Origin: JAHEJX01 sp041605955 | GTDB lineage: Bacteria > Actinomycetota > Acidimicrobiia > Spongiisociales > UBA5794 | Assembly: GCA_041605955.1 (NCBI GenBank) | Contig: JBFIXI010000002.1 | Location: forward strand, 51,053-115,052 | Length of the DNA: 64,000 bases | Direction of reading: 5' to 3' | Shown here: piece by piece, positions 24,301-30,646 of the stretch | Position numbering within the stretch: the first letter of the stretch is position 1 | How the letters are laid out: every line of letters starts with the position of its first letter | The notes under the pieces: model-generated | Told to the model about the DNA's origin: nothing | What the model saw: only the letters and a program-made list of their open reading frames with translations | Databases searched by the model: none | Made by a program: the position numbers and the translations under genes

Positions 24301-25714
24301 GCACCGCTTCGAGACCGGCGCGGGTCAAGTCGCGGTAGGGCGCAGCACGCCGAATCAGGCTATGGATGTCGTCGACGGCGTGCCGCCCCGTCGCCGCCAT
24401 CGCCACGATGTGCTGAGCCAACACGTCGAGCGGGTTGCGCGGTATCCGGGTCGATTCGATGGCGCCCGCATACATCCGGTCGACGACCACCGCAGTCTCG
24501 AGGAGGTCGCCGCGGTGCTTGGGGAACACCTTGGCAACCGAGGCGGCGCCGACCTGGTGGCCGGCTCGGCCGACTCTTTGTAGGCCGCGGGCCACCGAAT
24601 TGGGGGACTCGACGAGGAGCACCAGGTCGATGGCCGCCATGTCGATACCGAGCTCGAGGGTGGAGGTCGCCACGACACCCTTCAGTTCGCCGCGCTTCAA
24701 CCGACCTTCGATCTCGATCCGCTGCTCGCGAGACACCGAGCCGTGATGCGACTGGACGAGCTCCTCTCCGGCCAACCGGTTCAGCTCGGCCGCTAGTCGC
24801 TCCGCCAAGCCGCGGGAGTTGACGAAGAGCAAAGTGGACGTATGGGTTTGAATCAGCTCTAGCAGTCGCGGATACATGGCGGGCCAGATGGAGCGCTTGG
24901 CCGGCTCGTTGGGATCCGGCTGCGCTCCATCAACTGCCGGCACCGGTGTCTCCTCGGGGCGGTTCATGTCGGCCACCGGGACGACGATCTGCACGTCGAG
25001 CTCCTTCTCCCACGGAGCATCGACGACGGTCACCGGACGCGGGGTCCACTGGTCGCCACTGAGCTCGCCGCCCCCGAGGAACTCGGCGATGGCCTCCAGC
25101 GGTCGCTGTGTCGCCGACAGGCCGATGCGTTGCGGAACGGCCTCCGTGAGCTGGTTGAGACGCTCCAGGCTGAGCGCCAGATGCGAGCCCCGCTTCGTGC
25201 CCGCCACGGAGTGAATCTCGTCGACGATGACCCACCGGACGGTACGGAGGATGCGGCGGGCCTGCGACGTGAGCATCAGATACAGCGATTCAGGCGTAGT
25301 GATGAGGATGTCAGGCGGGTGTCGCAACATCGCCTGGCGCTCACCCGCCGGGGTGTCGCCGGTCCGCATGGCAGTCGATAGCCGTGGTTGCTCCGTTTGC
25401 ATCCGTTGCGCGGCCAGTTGGATACCTTGGAGCGGAGCCCGCAGGTTCCGCTCCACATCGTATGCCAGAGCCTTCATGGGGGAGATGTACAGAACCCGGC
25501 ACCGATCTCCTTCGGCTGGGATCGGCTCTGCGGCCAGCCGGTCGATGGCCCACAGAAAGGCCGCCAGCGTCTTGCCGGAGCCGGTGGGCGCATGGATCAG
25601 GGTGTTATCGCCGGCGGCGATGGCTTCCCACCCCTTGACCTGGGCTGCGGTGGGCTCCGGGAAGGCCGATTCGAACCATGCCCGGGTCGGCTCCGAGAAC
25701 AGACGTAGCGCCAT
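21311..25714 (-). CDS. lhr: ATP-dependent helicase Lhr (large helicase-related)
   Basis: A 1467-residue superfamily 2 helicase of normal full Lhr length. N-terminal Lhr-core: Walker A HAPTGSGKTLAAFLWAID, MKALAYDVERNL, DEIH box in WVIVDEIHSVAG, SATQRP (motif III), LFVNSRGLAERLA, and motif VI QRVGRAGHQVGAAS; then the winged-helix and beta-barrel domains and the long C-terminal half typical of actinobacterial and proteobacterial Lhr. Lhr is a 3'-5' ATP-driven DNA/RNA-DNA translocase induced by DNA damage; the C-terminal domain in relatives is a uracil-DNA glycosylase, which I cannot confirm here. ATG 25714 has TACGCT 6 nt upstream (leaderless). It is divergent from the HAD gene at 25871. Confidence 0.93.
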   Translation of the reverse strand: MALRLFSEPTRAWFESAFPEPTAAQVKGWEAIAAGDNTLIHAPTGSGKTLAAFLWAIDRLAAEPIPAEGDRCRVLYISPMKALAYDVERNLRAPLQGIQLAAQRMQTEQPRLSTAMRTGDTPAGERQAMLRHPPDILITTPESLYLMLTSQARRILRTVRWVIVDEIHSVAGTKRGSHLALSLERLNQLTEAVPQRIGLSATQRPLEAIAEFLGGGELSGDQWTPRPVTVVDAPWEKELDVQIVVPVADMNRPEETPVPAVDGAQPDPNEPAKRSIWPAMYPRLLELIQTHTSTLLFVNSRGLAERLAAELNRLAGEELVQSHHGSVSREQRIEIEGRLKRGELKGVVATSTLELGIDMAAIDLVLLVESPNSVARGLQRVGRAGHQVGAASVAKVFPKHRGDLLETAVVVDRMYAGAIESTRIPRNPLDVLAQHIVAMAATGRHAVDDIHSLIRRAAPYRDLTRAGLEAVLDMLAGRYPSDEFAELRPRIVWDRVEGVIEARSNARMLAVTNPGTIPDRGLYTVVLPEGGKVGELDEEMVYESRPGDVFVLGASSWKIAEITHDRVTVLPAEAGTPARMPFWHGDGPGRPLELGRAVGAFVREIGALDESAATGLLEARYRLDPWAAANLAAFIAAEKATTGTLPTDRSIVVEQFRDEIGDWRVAVLSPFGSRVHAPWALAARRRYRQEHGGEVDVIWADDGIMFRFPDVDTPPAAATLIIAPDEMEELLLEEVGDSALFTARFREAAARSLLLPRRRPGSRTPLWLQRRRAADLLSVAKRYGSFPVVLETYREILQDHFDLPAVIEVLRDVAGRKTRVHQIELDTPSPMASSLMFDFIASFMYEYDAPVAEKRAAALTLDRSLLREILGDPEFRDLLDPDVVESVELDLQRLSAERRITSRDHLHDMLRDLGPLTTTEVADRAADPAASQQWLDELQQQRRIAPVRVAGREVLAAVEDVARLRDALGVSPPPGIAESLLEPVADSLGDVVGRYARTHSPFSAADAAAALGLPVAAVTEVLNRLEQANRVSRGTYRPGGASDHDWVDVEVLRRLRRRSLAKLRREVEAVDVAALGRFLPGWHGVGETSASPSRLLDVIRSLQGATLPASELESSILPDRMRYEPAMLDDLLASGDLVWVGRQALGLRDGRVALYLREQAPLLHWDMPLEPPAGTIHDRLRHHLSARGASFFRDLYVAAEGGDPEQVVAALWDLVWAGEVTNDTLAPLRAFLWGRRRNSRRRGRPHVSAATPAAATGRWYLVEDVLRRDEPVAAEARVAALAEQLLTRHGVVTREAVLTEGVPGGFAGLYPVFSALEDAGKARRGYFIEGQGGAQFAMPGAVDRLRAGGETGIVTLSAVDPANPYGATIAWPESAGGAPARRAGAAVALADGKLAAYLEKGSRRALTFDADRDTTTAAIIALMERQSRPTALEQIDGTPAATTLVGADLIAAGLKAGYKGLSLGSAR

Positions 25715-25720
25715 GGCGGC

Positions 25721-25726
25721 AGCGTA
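25721..25726 (-). promoter_or_regulatory. Putative -10 box (TACGCT) for lhr
   Basis: TACGCT on the minus strand is 6 nt before ATG 25714. It places the lhr transcription start downstream of the hairpin at 25789-25817, so that hairpin is not in the lhr leader. Confidence 0.45.
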
Positions 25727-25782
25727 ATGCGCTGGTGTGACATATCTCGGGGCGGCAGGCCGGCTGCCGCAAGCTAAATAAC

Positions 25783-25817
25783 AAAATCGTCTTAGGCGCG
25801 CTCAGCGCGCGTAAGAC
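25783..25817 (-). terminator. Hairpin with T-rich tail between divergent genes
   Basis: Stem GTCTTA-G-GCGCGC (25789-25801), loop TCA, GCGCGC-G-TAAGAC (25805-25817), one mismatch. Read on the minus strand it is followed by GATTTTGTTATTT, as in an intrinsic terminator; on the plus strand there is no T-tract. It lies upstream of both divergent starts, so it would stop antisense transcription arriving from the HAD side before it enters lhr. Confidence 0.5.
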
Positions 25818-25858
25818 GGCCTCAGCGATCCGGTGCGGGCAAAAAGCCGTCCGACCGA

Positions 25859-25864
25859 TACGAT
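25859..25864 (+). promoter_or_regulatory. Putative -10 box (TACGAT) for the HAD gene
   Basis: TACGAT is 6 nt before GTG 25871 with no Shine-Dalgarno, the same hexamer as at 17417. Confidence 0.5.
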
Positions 25865-25870
25865 TCGGCG

Positions 25871-26578
25871 GTGACTTCAACCAATAGCCGGCCGGTGGTC
25901 TTCGACCTGTTCCACACCCTTGTCGACCCGGACGACTTCCGCCCCAACAGCTTCAACCGCCTCGAGGCCTCCGCCGCAGTGCTCGGGGTCGGTTACCCGG
26001 CGTTCGACGCCGCCTGGCAGGCCGCCCTCCCGGACCTAGTCCGTGGGCGGATTGCCGTCCGCGGTTTTCTGCGCCAGCTAGCCCGGGCCAACGGCAGGCC
26101 GGCGCGGACGCTCGACATCGCTCCGGCGGCGGAACCGCTGGGTCGCTACCAGGATCTCGCATTGATCCATCCCCGTCGGCAAGCCATCGAACTCCTGGAC
26201 GGTATGCGGGACCGCCGCATCGGGCTACTCACAAATTGCCACGATCGGGACATCGAGGCTTGGCCGCAGTCCCCGTTGCGCAAACGGGTCGACCACGCCG
26301 TCTTCTCCACCACGGCACATGTCGCCAAGCCGGACCCGGAGGCATACGAAGCCATCTTGGCGGTGATGGAGGTGGCCGCTACCCAAGTCGTCTACGTGGG
26401 TAACGGAGGCGACGACGAATTGGCCGGTGCGGCGGCCGCCGGTATTGGAACGGTCGTCCATTTCAGCGCCTTCGACGATGCGCGCCGCCGGGTCGACGCC
26501 GTGGAACGGTCGCGCCGCGCCGCACAGGCGGACACCTCAGTGAGGACTTTCGACGATCTCGTCCGCCTGTTGACTTGA
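25871..26578 (+). CDS. HAD-superfamily hydrolase
   Basis: A 235-residue HAD hydrolase with a helical cap between motifs I and II. Motif I reads VVFDLFHTLVDPDD, where the second catalytic Asp of DxD is replaced (D-L-F), a layout more like haloacid dehalogenases than phosphatases; motif II is IGLLTNCHDRD, motif III KPDPEAYEAIL, and motif IV YVGNGGDDELAGAAAAG. So it may be a dehalogenase-type or a degenerate phosphatase; the substrate is unknown. GTG 25871 follows a leaderless -10. Convergent with rraA, 17 bp apart. Confidence 0.8.
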   Translation: MTSTNSRPVVFDLFHTLVDPDDFRPNSFNRLEASAAVLGVGYPAFDAAWQAALPDLVRGRIAVRGFLRQLARANGRPARTLDIAPAAEPLGRYQDLALIHPRRQAIELLDGMRDRRIGLLTNCHDRDIEAWPQSPLRKRVDHAVFSTTAHVAKPDPEAYEAILAVMEVAATQVVYVGNGGDDELAGAAAAGIGTVVHFSAFDDARRRVDAVERSRRAAQADTSVRTFDDLVRLLT

Positions 26579-26595
26579 ATCCCAGCGGGCCGGGT

Positions 26596-27102
26596 TCAAT
26601 CCGGGGCGGGCTCACCTAGATAGGCGGGCCTGGGGAGGCTGATAATGCCGTCCTCGTCGGCATACAGCCACCATCCGGAGCGTACGTCCAAGCGGCCGAT
26701 CCGCAATACCACGCCGACCTGGCCCTGGCCCCGCTTGATGCTGCGCTGCGGAGTCGAGCCGAGAGCGCGGATGCCGAGCGGCAGTTCGCGCAGGGCGGCG
26801 ACGTCGCGCACGCAGCCCTCCACGACGACGCCTCTCCAACCGTTGGCGACCGCCACCCCGCCGAGCTGGTCTCCCAGCAGCGCCACCCGCATCGAACCGC
26901 CGCCGTCGATCACCAGGATGCGGCCTTCTCCCGGCGACTCCAAAGCCTGGACGACCATGCTGTTGTCCTCGAAACAGCGCACGGTCTCCACCTGCCCGCC
27001 GAAACGGGATATGCCCCCGTAGTCGCGGAATGCGAGATCGGCCACGCTGACCTTGTTGGGAAACGCGTCGCAGATATCGGCGGTAGGAGGGAAGGCGTCC
27101 AT
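26596..27102 (-). CDS. rraA: RraA-like protein (RNase E regulator / 4-hydroxy-4-methyl-2-oxoglutarate aldolase family)
   Basis: A 168-residue RraA-fold protein: TADICDAFPNKV at the N terminus, VDGGGSMRVALLGDQLGGVA and the GWRGVVVEGCVRDVAALREL loop with the Arg-Asp pair, then VRSGWWLYADEDGIISLPR. Proteins of this size act either as RraA, binding and inhibiting RNase E/G-type endonucleases, or as divalent-metal HMG/CHA aldolases; the GxxxGDxxxxxA...RD pattern for the aldolase is present (GDQLGG, VRD), so both remain open. ATG 27102 has TAGGCT 6 nt upstream. A triplicated 13-bp repeat lies ~80 bp further upstream. Confidence 0.85.
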   Translation of the reverse strand: MDAFPPTADICDAFPNKVSVADLAFRDYGGISRFGGQVETVRCFEDNSMVVQALESPGEGRILVIDGGGSMRVALLGDQLGGVAVANGWRGVVVEGCVRDVAALRELPLGIRALGSTPQRSIKRGQGQVGVVLRIGRLDVRSGWWLYADEDGIISLPRPAYLGEPAPD

Positions 27103-27108
27103 CAGGCG

Positions 27109-27114
27109 AGCCTA
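27109..27114 (-). promoter_or_regulatory. Putative -10 box (TAGGCT) for rraA
   Basis: TAGGCT on the minus strand lies 6 nt before ATG 27102, identical in sequence and spacing to the ACT-gene box at 3057. Confidence 0.5.
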
Positions 27115-27194
27115 GACCCACTCTGCGGCGTTGCCGCTGGCGGGAGGCTCCGCGCCGGCTTGCGTGTAACGAGGTTGTCAGGGCCGAGTATCAA

Positions 27195-27233
27195 CGTCGG
27201 GTGTCATCGTCGGGTGTCATCGTCGGGTGTCAG
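27195..27233. repeat. Three tandem 13-bp direct repeats upstream of rraA
   Basis: CGTCGGGTGTCAT at 27195-27207 and 27208-27220, and CGTCGGGTGTCAG at 27221-27233, with no spacers. The array lies in the 160-bp gap between the btpA-like stop and rraA, about 80 bp upstream of the rraA -10. It differs in sequence from the 12370-12408 array but has the same unit length and copy number. Confidence 0.85.
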
Positions 27234-27262
27234 CGTCGTGAATCGGGCCGGAGCGAAATCGG

Positions 27263-28060
27263 CTACCGCTGCGTCGCTGCCACTATGGCGGCGGCCAAGG
27301 CGGCGTCGACGGGTGCGTCGATGTCGCCGTTCGGCTTGGCGGCGCTGCCGACTATCAAACCGTCGGCAACCTCCAAGTAGGACGGGGCAGTTTGCGTATT
27401 CACTCCCGAGCCGACGTAGAGAGCAGCGTCGCCGATGGCGGCCCGCGCCTCCTTGAGGTGGACGGGATCCGGTGCCTTGCCCGTTGCGACCCCGGACACG
27501 ATGACGGCGTCGGCACCACCGCGGCCGACGAGCTCTTCCGCCGCTTGCGGGAGGGTGACGCCGCCGGGCGGCACCGCGTGCTTGACGAACACGTCCGCCA
27601 GGATGGCGACGTTGGCCCCGAGCTGTGCTCGCAGGCGGGTTACCTCGGCCGCCTTGCCGATGATCGGCCCCTGATCCGTGAACATCATTCCCGCCAGCAC
27701 GTTGACGCGGATGTAGTCGGCTTGCGAGGCGGCCGCAATAGACATGGCGCTCAACGCGTCGTTGCGTAGCACGTTGATGCCGAGCGGCCGGGTGACCGCC
27801 TCCCTGATCGCGGCCACTGCCCGTGCCATGGCCGCCACCGTCACCGCCGGAACCCGATCGGCGAAGAAAGGAGCGTCGCCGTAGTTCTCCACCATCAGCC
27901 CATCGAATCCGGCGGATTCCAGAGTCACCGCGTCGGCGACCGCGGCGGCGAGAACGGCCTCCATGTCTCCATCGAATCCGGGGGAGCCGGGCAGCGCCCG
28001 GAGGTGGACCATGCCGATCAATCGCGGGAGGCTGTTTTGCCCGGTCGGAGTCGGGCCCAC
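27263..28060 (-). CDS. BtpA/SgcQ-family TIM-barrel protein
   Basis: A 265-residue BtpA-family protein: RLIGMVHLRALPGSPGFDGD at the N terminus, GFDGLMVENYGDAPFFADRV, PLGINVLRNDALSAMSIAAA, ADYIRVNVLAGMMFTDQGPI, and LYVGSGVNTQTAPSYLEVAD then GLIVGSAAKPNGD at the phosphate-binding end. The founding member stabilises photosystem I in cyanobacteria, but the family is widespread in non-phototrophs, including sugar-catabolic SgcQ, and its reaction is unknown; the fold suggests a small phosphorylated ligand. GTG 28060 lies 5 bp after the DinB-like stop; TTG 28021 is an alternative. Probably the second gene of that transcript. Confidence 0.83.
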   Translation of the reverse strand: MGPTPTGQNSLPRLIGMVHLRALPGSPGFDGDMEAVLAAAVADAVTLESAGFDGLMVENYGDAPFFADRVPAVTVAAMARAVAAIREAVTRPLGINVLRNDALSAMSIAAASQADYIRVNVLAGMMFTDQGPIIGKAAEVTRLRAQLGANVAILADVFVKHAVPPGGVTLPQAAEELVGRGGADAVIVSGVATGKAPDPVHLKEARAAIGDAALYVGSGVNTQTAPSYLEVADGLIVGSAAKPNGDIDAPVDAALAAAIVAATQR

Positions 28061-28065
28061 GCGCT

Positions 28066-28821
28066 TCAGTAGGCCCTGACGACGCGCAGCGCCACCTCGG
28101 CCTGCTCGCCCTCGGCTTTCAGATTGGTGGCCGACAAGTCGAGGCGATGCACGGCCAACCGGCACCATTCCCCGGCGATGCCCTTGATGACGTTCTCGGC
28201 ATCTTCGGGGCCGTACACCCAGCGGGCATAGTTGGGGCCCATCAGCTCGACGCGAATCCCGCCTGCGGGGAACTCCTCGCCGGCCAACTCGAAGGACCAG
28301 GGCAGCATTCGATGCGCCAACCAGGCGACGTGGCGCAGGCGAGCCGTGTCGTTGAGCGGATCATCTTCGGGCTCGCCGGTGAAACGGTCGGCCAGAGCCA
28401 TCTTGATGTCGAGCCCGTGTGCCCAAGTCTCCATCAGCCGCAAGGTGGCGAACGCTCTGGCGCTCATCGGCGCCAGAACCCAATCGATCCGATCCGAGGG
28501 TGCTTTCTTCGACAAGGCGTCGACGACTGCGGCGCGTCCGGACCGCCACCACTCGATGACTTCTTGATATCGCTTGGGGCGTCCCTCGCGTACCCCCTGG
28601 GCGGTCCACTCATCGATTTCGTCGAGGGTCATTTGACGGGGGCCCTTGCCGGCGACTGCATCCGCCGCCGCCCATTCGGTGAAGGCCAGGTGGCTTATGG
28701 TGTCCTGGATCGACCACCCGGGCGCCATCGTCGGGAGCTTCCAGTCGCGTTCATGCAGCCCCTGGAGGAACTGATCCAGAGACTGCTCTTCGGCGACCAG
28801 ATCGGAAAGGATCTCCCGCAT
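28066..28821 (-). CDS. DinB/MDMPI-like metal-binding protein (TIGR03084-type)
   Basis: A 251-residue actinobacterial protein of the DinB/mycothiol-dependent maleylpyruvate isomerase superfamily. LVAEEQSLDQFLQGLHERDW and then TMAPGWSIQDTISHLAFTEW (with the metal His) form the first helices of the four-helix bundle, the METWAHGLDIKMALAD segment supplies a second metal histidine, and RHVAWLAHRMLPWSFE a third candidate. Relatives use mycothiol or related thiols as cofactor; the presence of ino1 in this window is compatible with mycothiol synthesis, but no msh gene is here. ATG 28821 has TAGAAT 8 nt upstream. Confidence 0.8.
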   Translation of the reverse strand: MREILSDLVAEEQSLDQFLQGLHERDWKLPTMAPGWSIQDTISHLAFTEWAAADAVAGKGPRQMTLDEIDEWTAQGVREGRPKRYQEVIEWWRSGRAAVVDALSKKAPSDRIDWVLAPMSARAFATLRLMETWAHGLDIKMALADRFTGEPEDDPLNDTARLRHVAWLAHRMLPWSFELAGEEFPAGGIRVELMGPNYARWVYGPEDAENVIKGIAGEWCRLAVHRLDLSATNLKAEGEQAEVALRVVRAY

Positions 28822-28829
28822 GGGCCAAT

Positions 28830-28835
28830 ATTCTA
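28830..28835 (-). promoter_or_regulatory. Putative -10 box (TAGAAT) for the DinB-like gene
   Basis: TAGAAT on the minus strand lies 8 nt before ATG 28821, inside the 29-bp gap after the LOG-family gene. Confidence 0.4.
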
Positions 28836-28850
28836 CTTCGCCGCCGCAAG

Positions 28851-29897
28851 CTAACGCCCGGAGACCCATCCGTTGAGCCGATTCACCAGCTGACGTAGCC
28901 GACCCATGTCGCGGCGGTTGAAGTGGAACATGATGCGGTCCAGCTGCGGATGGTCGTCGTCGCGTGCTTCGTGGCTGGTGATCTCCGTCGCCTCGATGAC
29001 GCCGGAGACGACGATGTCGGCGAACTCGCGGTTGAGCGCAGCCAGCTGCTCGGCAGATGGGCCCTCTTTCATACGAATGACGAGCTTCCCCTCTACATAA
29101 CGTTGGGAGTGGTAATTGCGGTAGAAGTGGAGGATCTCGTCCCGGGCTGCTGTGGGGTCGTGGGTGTGTAGGAACAGGTTGGTGTCGTCCTTCGAGATCA
29201 TTCCCTGTTCGAGGAGCACGTCGACGAAGCCTCGCCACGCCTCCCAGTATCCGGTGCCGGGGGCATCGAGCAGGACGATAGGAGCCAGGGGCGCTTTTCC
29301 GGTTTGGATGAGCGTGAGCAGCTCGAATGCCTCGTCGAGCGTTCCAAAGCCACCGGGGAACATGACAAACGCGTCCGACTCCTTGACGAACATCAGCTTG
29401 CGGGTGAAGAAGTACTTGAAGTTGATGAGCCGGCTCTCGTGGAGGAACTCGTTGTTGGTGGCCTCGAACGGCAGCCGTATCGCCACGCCGAAGCTGCGCT
29501 CGACACCGGCGCCCTGGTTGCCGGCACGCATGATGCCGGGCCCGGCCCCGGTCACCACCATCCACCCGCATTCTTCCGCCATGATCCGAGCGTATTCAGA
29601 AGCCAGTTTGTAGTTCGGGTCATCGTCTGGAGTGCGCGCCGAGCCGAAGATCGTGACCTTCGGGATGTGCTGGTACTTGGAGAAGATCAAGAAGGCGTAC
29701 CGCATCTCCTTGAGCGCACTGTTGGTCAGCTTGAGGTTGCCGACGTCGTTGTTGTCCCGCAGCATTTTCAGGCCGGTAACGAGGATCTCGGCGACGAGCT
29801 GGTCGTCCCTCTCGTCACCGGGCTCGCCGCCGACCGCATCGTGGACCAGCTGGCGCAGCCGCGCGTCGAGTTCGGGATCACCGAGGTTGTAACTCAT
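28851..29897 (-). CDS. LOG-family (TIGR00730-like) Rossmann-fold protein
   Basis: A 348-residue protein with the lysine-decarboxylase-like/LOG domain: VTIFGSARTPDDDPNYKLAS, GWMVVTGAGPGIMRAGNQGA and the hallmark FPGGFGTLDEAFELLTLIQT (PGGxGTxxE). LOG proteins are cytokinin-activating phosphoribohydrolases or nucleotide 5'-monophosphate nucleosidases such as PpnN. The ~60-residue N-terminal helical extension and the C-terminal ~90 residues make it closer to the longer PpnN-like or actinobacterial clades than to the ~190-residue plant-type LOG. ATG 29897 has TACCGT 9 nt upstream. It is divergent from the HAD gene at 29961. Confidence 0.85.
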   Translation of the reverse strand: MSYNLGDPELDARLRQLVHDAVGGEPGDERDDQLVAEILVTGLKMLRDNNDVGNLKLTNSALKEMRYAFLIFSKYQHIPKVTIFGSARTPDDDPNYKLASEYARIMAEECGWMVVTGAGPGIMRAGNQGAGVERSFGVAIRLPFEATNNEFLHESRLINFKYFFTRKLMFVKESDAFVMFPGGFGTLDEAFELLTLIQTGKAPLAPIVLLDAPGTGYWEAWRGFVDVLLEQGMISKDDTNLFLHTHDPTAARDEILHFYRNYHSQRYVEGKLVIRMKEGPSAEQLAALNREFADIVVSGVIEATEITSHEARDDDHPQLDRIMFHFNRRDMGRLRQLVNRLNGWVSGR

Positions 29898-29906
29898 GGA
29901 GAGTCA

Positions 29907-29912
29907 ACGGTA
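29907..29912 (-). promoter_or_regulatory. Putative -10 box (TACCGT) for the LOG-family gene
   Basis: TACCGT on the minus strand, 9 nt before ATG 29897; the same hexamer precedes dapA. Confidence 0.35.
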
Positions 29913-29948
29913 CAACGGATTGGCGCCGTCTTTGGCCGGTTCGGGCGG

Positions 29949-29954
29949 TAGCGT
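29949..29954 (+). promoter_or_regulatory. Putative -10 box (TAGCGT) for the HAD phosphatase
   Basis: TAGCGT is 6 nt before GTG 29961, no Shine-Dalgarno. It is about 40 bp from the divergent LOG-family -10. Confidence 0.45.
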
Positions 29955-29960
29955 GCCGGG

Positions 29961-30608
29961 GTGCACATCATCTGGGATTGGAACGGGACGTTGTTCGACG
30001 ACCTCCACATCGTTGTCGATGCGGTCAACGCTTCCCTGGCCGCCATCGACTCCGATCTGCGACTCGATGCAGACGGCTATCGCGATCACTACCGGCGCCC
30101 GGTGCGAGAGTTCTACGACGCCATGCTGCCCCGACCGGTCACGGATGCCGAGTGGGAGATCATCAATGACGTCTTCCACGAGGCCTATGTGGATCTGCTC
30201 CACTTGGCGCATCCGGCCGGCGATGCCCATCAGGCGATCGCGGCCGCACAGGACCGGAGGGTGTCGCAGTCGATTCTCTCGATGTGGGCGCACCACCAGC
30301 TCGTTCCCACCGTGGCGGCGCACCGGCTCGACTTGCACATGGCGGCGGTGCGGGGCGCAGATATGGCGCGCGGAGAGCGCAAGCAGGAGCTCTTGATCAA
30401 GCATCTGGCCGAGCTGCCCGCCGACGGCCGGGTGGTGATGATCGGGGACACCTTCGACGATGCTGTCGCCGCCTCCCAAGCCGGCATCGAGATGATCTTC
30501 TACAACGGCGGCTCTCATCATCGGGACGACCTGGTGGCGACGGGAGTGCCCGTAGCCGACACGCTGCTGCAAGCGCTCGAGCTCGCCGTGACGACGTTGG
30601 AGACTTAG
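29961..30608 (+). CDS. HAD-superfamily phosphatase
   Basis: A 215-residue HAD phosphatase of the phosphoglycolate phosphatase/beta-PGM-like type: motif I IIWDWNGTLFDD (Asp nucleophile and following Asp/Asn pair), cap helices from residue ~15 to 80, motif II around SQSILSMWAHH, motif III lysine in ARGERKQELLIKHL and motif IV VVMIGDTFDDAVAASQAG. The DxN form of motif I (DWNGT) is found in some phosphatases of this clade. Target not identifiable. GTG 29961 has a leaderless -10. Convergent with the AAA+ gene. Confidence 0.82.
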   Translation: MHIIWDWNGTLFDDLHIVVDAVNASLAAIDSDLRLDADGYRDHYRRPVREFYDAMLPRPVTDAEWEIINDVFHEAYVDLLHLAHPAGDAHQAIAAAQDRRVSQSILSMWAHHQLVPTVAAHRLDLHMAAVRGADMARGERKQELLIKHLAELPADGRVVMIGDTFDDAVAASQAGIEMIFYNGGSHHRDDLVATGVPVADTLLQALELAVTTLET

Positions 30609-30646
30609 GTCACCGTCGGCCGGTCGAACCGCCTGCATGCACCCCA

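Noticed and set aside
26585..26610. GGGTTCAATCC segment resembling a tRNA T-arm
   Set aside because: No acceptor, D or anticodon stems can be formed with the upstream bases, which are the coding end of the HAD gene.
25767..28854. Shared string CCGCAAGCTAA in two intergenic regions (about 25768 and 28844)
   Set aside because: Eleven bases in two copies without symmetry or consistent position relative to genes; likely chance.
28822..29571. Upstream extension of the DinB-like gene
   Set aside because: It runs antiparallel in frame through the LOG-family gene; ATG 28821 with its own -10 gives the normal family length.
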